From Candidatus Sulfopaludibacter sp. SbA3 (GTDB taxonomy: Bacteria; Acidobacteriota; Terriglobia; 20CM-2-55-15), in assembly GCA_945861845.1 (NCBI GenBank), contig CAMAWS010000105.1, positions 1 to 8,707 on the forward strand: 8,707 nucleotides of DNA, read 5' to 3'. A program made the position numbers and the translations under genes. Every line of letters starts with the position of its first letter. The stretch's first letter is position 1. The notes below the pieces were generated by a model, which saw only the letters and a list, made by a program, of their open reading frames with translations, ran no database searches and had not been told where the DNA came from. Positions 1 through 5,971 of this stretch are shown piece by piece.

Positions 1-152
1 ATTTTGCGTATTAGAACTCTGGACAAATGGAGAAACGACGAGAGGCCGGCCTGTAAACAATTGAAGAATCTGCCCGTCGTTTTGGAGCAGTTGTTGCTAG
101 GACAAAGTGCGGGCTTTGGAAGAGGAACTAGTCGCCCTATCTATCACACACC

Positions 153-184
153 AGGCGGTCCGAAACTAGGACCGCCTTTATTTA
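153..184 (+). terminator. Rho-independent terminator
   Basis: A perfect 9-bp inverted repeat, AGGCGGTCC (153-161) and GGACCGCCT (169-177), encloses a 7-nt loop. It is followed by a T-rich tract, TTTATTTATT. The T-tract is on the plus strand only, so it ends a plus-strand transcript arriving from the left edge. The opposite strand has no U-run after the stem, so it would not work as a canonical terminator for argS. Confidence 0.85.
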
Positions 185-254
185 TTTCCATGGCTACTTT
201 AGTTAATCTATCTCAACTAATTGATAATAATGGAATATCCGTTCTTGTTTTCCT

Positions 255-315
255 GTTAGCCGCGGAGCGGCGGGTGAGGGTCGTTGGGCAACACGCCCTT
301 ACGCCCGTGGCTAAC
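255..315. repeat. Long imperfect hairpin downstream of argS
   Basis: An outer stem of 11 pairs (255-265 with 305-315, one G-T pair) and an inner stem of 7 pairs (274-280 with 296-302, one G-T pair) enclose a 15-nt loop. They are separated by an asymmetric bulge (266-273 against 303-304). It lies 24 nt beyond the argS stop codon on the argS transcript. No U-tract follows on either strand, so it could be a factor-assisted terminator, a 3'-end stabilising structure or an intergenic palindromic repeat. No second copy is seen in this window. Confidence 0.55.
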
Positions 316-338
316 ACTGTTTCGCCTCTACGCGGCTC

Positions 339-2273
339 TTACATCCGCTGAGGAACCTCGATGCCCATAAGGTCCAGCGCGCTCGTCAGCGCCTGGCGGG
401 TGTAGTCGACCACAAGTAAATAGAAGAGCCGGCGGTCCGGGTCCGCCTCGCTCATGATCCGGTAACGGTGATAAAACAGGCTGAAGCGTTGCGCCAGCGT
501 AAACGCATATTTCGCCAGTGATGCCGGTTCCAGTGAACTCACCACCTGCTGGGCAATCTCGTTCAGCCGAGATGCTGAATAGAGCAGTTCCCATATGTCG
601 TCCGCCGCATCCAGCATTCCGGGCAGTTTGGGGTCATCCAGAAAGCGGTAAGCTTGATTGAAGTCAAAATCCGGTTCGGTTTCGCGAAGCTTGTTTACGA
701 TGTTGTTGCCGCGCACGGTTGCATATTGCAGGTACGGGCCGGTTTCTCCGTCAAAGTTCAAGGCCTCCCGGAAATCAAAGGCGATAATGGCGTTGCGAGT
801 GAACTTCAGCAGGAAGTAGCGGAGAGCGCCGACGGCTATCTGGTGGCCGATCTTATCGATGTCCGCTTTCGACAGATCAGGATTCCTTGTTCCGACTTCC
901 TTGCACGCTTCGGTCTCGAGCGTATCCAGCAGGTCGTCGGCTTTCACTCCCTGACCCTTGCGCCCGGAAACCTCGACGTGCGGCCGCTTGCGGTCTTCGG
1001 CTGAAAGCTCAATGCCCAATTGATCCGCGCATGCCGGACTGAGCGCGACGACTTCGTACGAAAAATGAATCGAATTTTTCGCCTGCTCCTCGTATCCCAG
1101 GGCAAGCACGCCCTGGTGAACAACGTTCTGCAGGTACGACTGCCTTACATCGATCACGTTGTAGACAATGTTTCCTCGTCCGAATGGCGGGTGCTCGATA
1201 CTCCCACCAGCGGATGTCGTTGCCCAGACCTTCCTGTTGCCATCGAACGGTTGATATAGGAAATCCCGGTCCAGCAATCCAAGCTTCCATAGCTGATAAG
1301 CGATGTCCTTACCGACATAGGTCACGGTCCCGTTCGACCGCACGATGATCTTGTCGTCGTCATGGCCCTCGGTCTCGAGGCGCATGACCCAGCATCCCTT
1401 GTTCTTGCCTTCAGGCTCAAAGAAGATGGCATTTCTTTCTTTGAGCTGGCCGAAAGCCTTTTCCCAGAACTTCAGGTGCAGGATGTCGCTTTCCCGCGGC
1501 AGCAGGTCGTAGGCAACATTGATACGTGCCATGGTCGAGAGGTGGTAACGCACGATCGTCATGGCTACAAGCTCAGCCATGTCGGCAGTCTCGTTGTTGC
1601 CTTCCTCCATTTCCTTCAGTGTTTGCCCGCGCTTGGCGTGCTGGGGATCACTTGCTTCATAGAACCCGGAGACCTTCGCATAAAGGTCCCAGCAGTAGTA
1701 GTCGAACCGCAGGTTCGGGTCATTGATCAGCGCCCGAACATCGGCAAGCGACTTCAATTCAAGGTATTTGAATCCGACGATGACATCGGCGACCTGTACC
1801 CCCGTATTGTCGATGTAATTCTGGACCTCGACCGTCCTGCCGCTGTGCCTGAGAACCCTGACGAACGTGTCGCCAATTGCCGCGTTTCGCAGGTGACCGA
1901 TATGTGCGGACTTGTTCGGATTGATATTCGTGTGCTCGACGATGGCCTTGCCGGCGTCCGTCTTCGTGGCGTGGACCCGTCCGCCGCGCACTACCGCAGC
2001 CCGGTCCAGGTAGAAATTGATATAACCCGCGCCAGCCACTTCCATCTTCCGGACAGTCTCGATCCTGCCAGCCGCGGCAATCAGCGCCTCTGCGACGGCT
2101 TTTGGCGGCTTCTTCAGCGCACGAGCCAGTTCGAAGCAGACTGGCGAGGCCAGTTCTCCCATTTCGATCTTGGGCGTCTGATTGAGCGCGATCTCCGGCG
2201 GATCGATGTTCCAGAGCGAGCGGATCGTGGCTTTTAGCGTCTCTTTAATGCGAGCGTGAACGTCAAGGAGCAT
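339..2273 (-). CDS. argS: Arginyl-tRNA synthetase (class I)
   Basis: Cytoplasmic enzyme that joins arginine to tRNA-Arg using ATP. The 644-residue product has the expected order: an N-terminal additional domain (about 1-100), then the class I catalytic core with HIGH at 124-127 preceded by NPNKSA. The position of the second signature is held by GRKGQG (437-442) followed by ADDLLD, the degenerate KMSKS region common in ArgS. The C-terminal DALR anticodon-binding domain starts near FTRNAIIAFDF (491-501) and ends with the typical GIEVPQRM. It is longer than the E. coli enzyme (577 residues). The frame is open upstream to 2423, but those 50 residues are encoded by intergenic repeats, so the ATG at 2273 is chosen. 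It starts with the usual short helix and there is no clear Shine-Dalgarno. It diverges from larC and appears monocistronic. Confidence 0.97.
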   Translation of the reverse strand: MLLDVHARIKETLKATIRSLWNIDPPEIALNQTPKIEMGELASPVCFELARALKKPPKAVAEALIAAAGRIETVRKMEVAGAGYINFYLDRAAVVRGGRVHATKTDAGKAIVEHTNINPNKSAHIGHLRNAAIGDTFVRVLRHSGRTVEVQNYIDNTGVQVADVIVGFKYLELKSLADVRALINDPNLRFDYYCWDLYAKVSGFYEASDPQHAKRGQTLKEMEEGNNETADMAELVAMTIVRYHLSTMARINVAYDLLPRESDILHLKFWEKAFGQLKERNAIFFEPEGKNKGCWVMRLETEGHDDDKIIVRSNGTVTYVGKDIAYQLWKLGLLDRDFLYQPFDGNRKVWATTSAGGSIEHPPFGRGNIVYNVIDVRQSYLQNVVHQGVLALGYEEQAKNSIHFSYEVVALSPACADQLGIELSAEDRKRPHVEVSGRKGQGVKADDLLDTLETEACKEVGTRNPDLSKADIDKIGHQIAVGALRYFLLKFTRNAIIAFDFREALNFDGETGPYLQYATVRGNNIVNKLRETEPDFDFNQAYRFLDDPKLPGMLDAADDIWELLYSASRLNEIAQQVVSSLEPASLAKYAFTLAQRFSLFYHRYRIMSEADPDRRLFYLLVVDYTRQALTSALDLMGIEVPQRM

Positions 2274-2349
2274 AGACCGGCATCTTAACAAATTATTGAT
2301 GGCTGCGCCCTTTGCTTCAGGTTTCGCGCTATCGCGCTCACGCTTCGCG

Positions 2350-2371
2350 CCGGGCTTGCATTCGTAGCCGC
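2350..2371. repeat. Intergenic hairpin repeat, copy A
   Basis: This 22-bp unit differs from copy B (2398-2419) at one base only (T at 2365, C at 2413). The core folds as GGCT, a bulged T, GC, a four-base loop ATTC, G-Y, AGCC. The single difference turns a G-C pair into a G-T pair, so pairing survives. Both copies are preceded by GCTTCGC (2342-2348 and 2387-2393), so the real unit is probably about 30-34 bp. Confidence 0.75.
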
Positions 2372-2397
2372 ACCTTATGATTGTTGGCTTCGCCCTA

Positions 2398-2419
2398 CCG
2401 GGCTTGCATTCGCAGCCGC
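2398..2419. repeat. Intergenic hairpin repeat, copy B
   Basis: Second copy of the unit at 2350-2371, in the same orientation and starting 48 bp later. It ends 27 bp before the larC ATG, next to the candidate -10 element. A degenerate leading fragment, GGCTGCGCCCT at 2301-2311, resembles the GGCTTCGCCCT that precedes this copy (2386-2396), hinting at a third decayed unit. It looks like a member of a dispersed REP-like family, but copies elsewhere in the genome cannot be seen from here. Confidence 0.75.
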
Positions 2420-2446
2420 TCATATCGATGCTAGTATTTGTGGCCT

Positions 2447-3694
2447 ATGCGCACTCTTTACTTCGACTGCTTCTCAGGCATAAGCGGAGACATGACGATC
2501 GGGGCGCTTCTGGATATCGGATTGGATTTCGATTATCTGAAGACTGAACTCGGGAAACTTCCCGTGGACGGTTACCGGCTGAAGCAATCACGCACGGTAC
2601 GGGCGAACATCAGTGCCATGAAGTTCGATGTCGAAATTGAAGGTGCGACTGAAGGTCCGAACGTCCATCCGCACCGCGATCCATACGACCATCATCACAG
2701 CCACAAGGACCACGTACACCGGAAAGCTTCGGACATTCTCGCCATGATCGGCGGCAGCGGGCTTACTCCCGGCGCCAAACGCATCGCTGTTGAGATCTTC
2801 ACCAAGCTGGCGATCTCGGAGGGTAGAGTGCATCACGTTCCGCCCGAGGACGTTGAATTTCACGAAGTTGGCGCCGTGGACTCCATTGTCGATACGGTTG
2901 GAACAGCCATCGGTTTTGACGCGCTTGGCATTGAGCAGTTTGTCTGCTCCCCGATCAATGTCGGCGCCGGTTTCATTCACTGTCAGCATGGAATCTATCC
3001 TGTGCCGTCCCCGGCCACCGCGGATCTGCTTCGCGCTGCAACCGTCTACTCGAAACATGCCACAACGGAACTGGTCACGCCTACGGGCGCAGCCATTCTC
3101 GCTGCGGTTGTTACGCGCTTTGGAGCGCTGCAGGACTTTGCGATTGACCGTGTTGGGTACGGCGCTGGAACAAAGGATTTAGGCCAGTTTCCAAATTGCC
3201 TGCGGCTGATGCTTGGCGAGGAGGACCCGGTTGCTGGAACCGTACCGTCCGGCAACGTTACGGTGATTGAGGCGAATATCGACGACATGACCCCCCAGAA
3301 CTTCGCCTATGTTACAGAGCAGCTCATTGCCGCCGGCGCACTCGATGTCATCACTACTGCGATCCAGATGAAAAAGGGAAGGTCCGGCCATTTGTTGCAG
3401 GTGCTGGCGCCCCCCAACATGGCCGGCGCGCTGACGAAGATGATCTTCGAGGAAACCACGACGATAGGTGTGCGCTTTCATTCGGCCAACCGGACGATTC
3501 TTGATCGAGAGATCGTGCCAGTCGATACAGAATTTGGAGCGGTGGCCATGAAGATTTCGACGCTCGATGGCCGGATCGTCAATTTCGCGCCGGAATACGA
3601 AGACTGCGCCCGTATTGCCCGCCAGAAGAATATCCCCCTGAAAACCGTCCAGCTTGAAGCGATGCGAAGCTATCTGGATAAGGCCGGGCGGTAA
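2447..3694 (+). CDS. larC: Nickel-pincer cofactor biosynthesis protein LarC
   Basis: LarC is the CTP-dependent cyclometallase that inserts nickel into the pyridinium-dithiocarboxylate pincer cofactor used by lactate racemase LarA and its relatives. The 415-residue product begins MRTLYFDCFSGISGDM, the family's typical N-terminus, and covers the full DUF111/LarC length in one frame, unlike the frameshift-linked larC1-larC2 pair of Lactobacillus. Conserved-looking blocks include EFHEVGAVDSIVDT (137-150), PVPSPAT (185-191), ELVTPTGAA (208-216) and NIDDMTPQ (277-284). A His-rich stretch (74-91, eight His in 18 residues) is probably a nickel-binding tether. The ATG at 2447 is preferred over an in-frame TTG at 2438 because it matches the family start. 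No Shine-Dalgarno is seen. No larA, larB or larE lies in the window. Confidence 0.95.
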   Translation: MRTLYFDCFSGISGDMTIGALLDIGLDFDYLKTELGKLPVDGYRLKQSRTVRANISAMKFDVEIEGATEGPNVHPHRDPYDHHHSHKDHVHRKASDILAMIGGSGLTPGAKRIAVEIFTKLAISEGRVHHVPPEDVEFHEVGAVDSIVDTVGTAIGFDALGIEQFVCSPINVGAGFIHCQHGIYPVPSPATADLLRAATVYSKHATTELVTPTGAAILAAVVTRFGALQDFAIDRVGYGAGTKDLGQFPNCLRLMLGEEDPVAGTVPSGNVTVIEANIDDMTPQNFAYVTEQLIAAGALDVITTAIQMKKGRSGHLLQVLAPPNMAGALTKMIFEETTTIGVRFHSANRTILDREIVPVDTEFGAVAMKISTLDGRIVNFAPEYEDCARIARQKNIPLKTVQLEAMRSYLDKAGR

Positions 3695-3726
3695 GATAAG
3701 AAATAAGACGCGGCGTTCCATTGGAT

Positions 3727-3765
3727 GGCCGCCCTGCTGCGAAGCCTCGCTTCGTCAGGGCGGCC
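3727..3765. terminator. Strong hairpin between convergent genes, possible bidirectional terminator
   Basis: A perfect 10-bp stem, GGCCGCCCTG (3727-3736) with CAGGGCGGCC (3756-3765), encloses a small asymmetric internal loop. A second 6-bp stem, CGAAGC (3740-3745) with GCTTCG (3749-3754), has a 3-nt loop. It lies 32 nt after the larC stop and 8 nt after the stop of the convergent Cys-rich gene, where a shared terminator is expected. No U-tract follows in either direction, so if it terminates it does so by hairpin strength or with factor help. Confidence 0.6.
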
Positions 3766-3773
3766 GCTCAATG

Positions 3774-3899
3774 TCATTTACAGCACTTGCATGTGCACTT
3801 GCACTTGGAGGGATTGCCTTCACACTTGCAGGAACATCCCTCCGGACCGCACTCGCAATTCTTGCAGCACTGGCACTTGCACTGATGTTTTGTGGCCAT
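3774..3899 (-). CDS. Metallothionein-like small Cys-rich protein
   Basis: This 41-residue protein has 14 cysteines, eight lysines, one histidine and no aromatic residues. The cysteines fall in two clusters. An N-terminal one (residues 7-26, nine Cys) contains CKCQCC, CEC and CSCKC. A C-terminal one (33-40, five Cys) reads CKCTCKCC. A hinge, EGNPSK (27-32), joins them. Dense CxC and CC motifs without aromatics are the hallmark of metallothioneins, so the likely role is cytosolic binding of soft metals such as Cu(I), Zn or Cd through thiolate clusters. The start is fixed by a strong Shine-Dalgarno, AAGGAGGAG (3907-3915), 7 nt before the ATG. It converges on larC and diverges from metG. I cannot assign it to a named bacterial metallothionein family. 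Function and metal are inferred from composition alone. The opposite strand is also open in register, but with weaker initiation signals. Confidence 0.82.
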   Translation of the reverse strand: MATKHQCKCQCCKNCECGPEGCSCKCEGNPSKCKCTCKCCK

Positions 3900-4005
3900 G
3901 ATGGTTCTCCTCCTTGCATAGAGCATAACCTTGTTTGAAAGTTCGCATTATCAAATTGGGCAGCCGTTACAGTGTCTGTCCGCTTCCAAGCTATACTTAC
4001 CGTTT
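3900..4005. promoter_or_regulatory. Divergent promoter region, Cys-rich gene and metG
   Basis: Toward metG, TATACT (3992-3997) is a good -10 element. TTACAG (3967-3972) is a possible -35 at a long 19-nt spacing. Transcription would start at about 4004, almost at the ATG (4006), with no room for a Shine-Dalgarno. Toward the Cys-rich gene, the minus strand reads GATAAT at 3947-3952, a plausible -10 giving a leader of roughly 40 nt. No convincing palindromic metal-sensor operator is seen, so metal-responsive control is neither shown nor excluded. Confidence 0.5.
3907..3915 (-). promoter_or_regulatory. Strong Shine-Dalgarno of the Cys-rich gene
   Basis: The minus strand reads AAGGAGGAG, near-ideal complementarity to the 16S rRNA 3' end, 7 nt before the ATG at 3899. 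It is the strongest ribosome binding site in the window and the main evidence that this strand, and not the Ala/Leu-rich plus-strand frame, is translated. Confidence 0.85.
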
Positions 4006-5967
4006 ATGAATAAGACCTTCTACATCACCACGCCGCTCTATTACGTCAACGCGCCGCCGAGTTGGGGCGCCTACACCACGATCGTGGCCGATTCCATCAG
4101 CAGGTATAAAAAGATGATGGGATTCGACGTGAAACTCTTCTGTGGCACGGACGAACATGGCCAGAACATTGAGCGGGCGGCGCAGAAGCAGGGAATTGCG
4201 CCGAAAGAACTGGCCGATCGCGTATCCGGGCAGTACATCGATTTGTGGAAGCGGCTGGGTATCGAGTACGACGAATTCACACGAACGACCGATCCAAGGC
4301 ATCACGCATCAGTAAGCGAACTGTACCGGCGGGTGAAGGCGAACGGCTACATCTACAAAGGGAATTACTCCGGCTGGTTCTGTATCAACTGCAATCTGTT
4401 TGCGACCGAATCCGATCCGGCGGTGCCGGCGAAGTGCCAGGATTGCGACCGGCCCACCGAATGGATCTCCGAAGAGAGCTACTTTTTTAAACTTTCGGCC
4501 TTTCAAGACCGGCTCCTGGAACTCTATGAGAAGAACGCCGGATTCATTCGGCCCGAGTCCCGGCGTAACGAGATCGCCACATTTGTCCGAGGGGGACTGA
4601 AAGACCTATCGATCAGCCGGTCGAAGTTTCGATGGGGCATTCCCATTCCCGACGATCCGGCACACGTCTTTTATGTATGGTTCGATGCCCTGACTGCCTA
4701 TTTGACGGGTTTGGGCATGGTGGACCGGCCAGAGCAGTTTTCCCGGTACTGGCCCGCCAACATGCACCTGATGGGAAAGGAAATCGTCCGCTTTCATTCC
4801 GTCTACTGGCCCGCATTCCTGATGGCGGCCGAGCTGCCACTGCCCGAGTGCATATTCGGCCACGGATTCTGGCTTGCCAGCGGCGAAAAAATGTCCAAAT
4901 CCCGGGGCAATGTCATCGATCCGTTCATCCTCAATGAAGTATTCGGGTCGGAACTGCTGCGGTATTACCTGTTGCGTGAAATGGTCTTCGGACAGGACTG
5001 TAATTTGAGCTACGACGCCATCGTGCAGCGGTGGAACAGCGATCTGGCCAATGACCTCGGCAATTTGCTGAGCCGGACGACCGCCATGATCACCAAGTAT
5101 CGCAGTGGGACCGTTCCCGCGCCGGGCCAGGCGAAGGGTGACGATGAGGTAGAGCAGCTCGCCGCCAGGGTGATCCGGGATTTTATTGCCCACTTTGACG
5201 ATTACAGCTTCTCGCGGGCACTGGAAAATGTTTGGGAACTGATTGCCAGGGTCAACAAATACATCGTCGAAAACGAGCCCTGGGCCATTGCCGAGAAGCC
5301 GGAACAGGCAGGGCAGTTGGACAGCGTTCTATTTCATTCCGCCGAGGCTCTCCGGATTGTCGCTGTACTGCTTGCGCCCGTGCTGCCTCAAACTTCGCAG
5401 GCTATATGGGAGCAGCTTGGACTTGACGGTCCGGTTCGCGATAACAGGCTCGATGGCCTGAAATGGGGAGCTGTCCTGGCCGGGAAGTCGATTCGTGCCG
5501 GCGCCTCGCTGTTCCCCAGAATGGATCGGAAGGTTGTGCTGGATAAGTTGGACGCCTTGCTGGAGGCTAAGCACGGTTTGGCAGCAGCTCCGGTTGCCGG
5601 AGAAGCGGCTCCGGTGGCCGAGGCACAGGCGCTTGCGCCAACGATCACGATCGATGATTTCTCAAAGATCGATCTGCGGGTTGCAACCGTGGTGGAGGCC
5701 GAACGCGTAAAAGGCGCCGACAAGCTGCTGAGGCTGGTTGTGGATCTCGGATTCGAAAAGAGGCAGATCCTGGCGGGCATCGCGAAAGCCTACGATCCGG
5801 AGAAGCTTGTCGGCCGGAAGGTCGTGGTCGTGGCGAATCTGCTGCCTCGTAAAATGAGAGGCCTGGAGTCCAACGGCATGATTGTTGCGGCATCGCTGGG
5901 ACCCGACGACACTCCGATTCTCGCCGGTTTTAATGAAGACGTGCAGAATGGCGCACGCCTGAAGTGA
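4006..5967 (+). CDS. metG: Methionyl-tRNA synthetase with C-terminal tRNA-binding domain
   Basis: Cytoplasmic class I synthetase that charges initiator and elongator tRNA-Met. The 653-residue product shows the catalytic Rossmann fold (from residue 4), a zinc knuckle of two CxxC pairs (C126/C129 and C144/C147), KMSKS at 295-299 and a helical anticodon-binding domain (about 340-500). An Ala/Pro-rich linker (about 525-547) leads to an EMAPII/Trbp111-like tRNA-binding domain (about 550-653, with KIDLRVATV and SNGMI). The striking oddity is at residues 15-23. The family reads N-x-x-P-H-[IL]-G-H-A-Y, but here it is NAPPSWGAY, so both histidines of HIGH are missing and one residue is deleted. Flanking residues are normal. 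The ATG at 4006 is used. The frame is open back to 3931, but that extension lies across the promoter and does not resemble the family. Confidence 0.95.
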   Translation: MNKTFYITTPLYYVNAPPSWGAYTTIVADSISRYKKMMGFDVKLFCGTDEHGQNIERAAQKQGIAPKELADRVSGQYIDLWKRLGIEYDEFTRTTDPRHHASVSELYRRVKANGYIYKGNYSGWFCINCNLFATESDPAVPAKCQDCDRPTEWISEESYFFKLSAFQDRLLELYEKNAGFIRPESRRNEIATFVRGGLKDLSISRSKFRWGIPIPDDPAHVFYVWFDALTAYLTGLGMVDRPEQFSRYWPANMHLMGKEIVRFHSVYWPAFLMAAELPLPECIFGHGFWLASGEKMSKSRGNVIDPFILNEVFGSELLRYYLLREMVFGQDCNLSYDAIVQRWNSDLANDLGNLLSRTTAMITKYRSGTVPAPGQAKGDDEVEQLAARVIRDFIAHFDDYSFSRALENVWELIARVNKYIVENEPWAIAEKPEQAGQLDSVLFHSAEALRIVAVLLAPVLPQTSQAIWEQLGLDGPVRDNRLDGLKWGAVLAGKSIRAGASLFPRMDRKVVLDKLDALLEAKHGLAAAPVAGEAAPVAEAQALAPTITIDDFSKIDLRVATVVEAERVKGADKLLRLVVDLGFEKRQILAGIAKAYDPEKLVGRKVVVVANLLPRKMRGLESNGMIVAASLGPDDTPILAGFNEDVQNGARLK

Positions 5968-5971
5968 CGAA

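Larger units (their letters stand above)
1..338. other. Gene-poor region before argS; no supportable CDS
   Basis: No gene can be supported here. A plus-strand frame stays open from 4 to 351 but runs straight through the terminator at 153-184 and resembles no family I know, so I do not call it. Because that terminator points along the plus strand, the left edge should hold the 3' end of a plus-strand transcript. The best candidate last codons are in the frame that starts at base 2 and stops with TGA at 62-64, but twenty residues are too few to name a family. The rest is AT-rich around 178-250 and then contains a long hairpin (255-315) just downstream of the argS stop. Confidence 0.5.
2274..2446. 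promoter_or_regulatory. argS-larC divergent intergenic promoter region
   Basis: This 173-bp region must hold promoters in both directions. Toward larC, TAGTAT (2432-2437) lies 9 nt before the ATG. Toward argS, the minus strand reads TAAGAT (2282-2287), 8 nt before the ATG, and AATAAT (2292-2297) further upstream. None has a convincing -35 box at ideal spacing, so these are candidate -10 elements only. Neither gene shows a Shine-Dalgarno sequence. The middle is filled by the palindromic repeats listed separately and by a GCGC-rich stretch (about 2325-2350). Confidence 0.45.

Noticed and set aside
4..351. Open plus-strand frame of 115 codons
   Set aside because: It runs through a canonical plus-strand terminator and the long hairpin, has no recognisable family content and overlaps the end of argS.
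896..970. Absence of a canonical KMSKS in ArgS
   Set aside because: Many ArgS enzymes lack KMSKS, and the GRKGQG sequence at residues 437-442 is within the known variation, so it is not an anomaly like the one in MetRS.
1362..2237. Plus-strand frame of 291 codons
   Set aside because: It is antisense to the catalytic core of argS and is a by-product of codon bias.
2274..2423. Fifty-codon N-terminal extension of argS
   Set aside because: The extension is translated intergenic repeat; ArgS begins normally at the internal ATG at 2273.
2438..2446. TTG start for larC three codons upstream
   Set aside because: The ATG at 2447 matches the LarC family N-terminus, and no ribosome site favours the TTG.
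3771..3938. Plus-strand Ala/Leu-rich frame opposite the Cys-rich gene, looking like a small membrane protein
   Set aside because: The frames are in codon register, so Cys (TGC) reads as Ala (GCA) and Lys (AAG) as Leu (CTT). The hydrophobic look is therefore a mirror of the metallothionein codons, and its ribosome site is much weaker.
3931..4005. N-terminal extension of metG
   Set aside because: Its 25 codons cross the -10 element and do not resemble MetRS; the family start fits the ATG at 4006.
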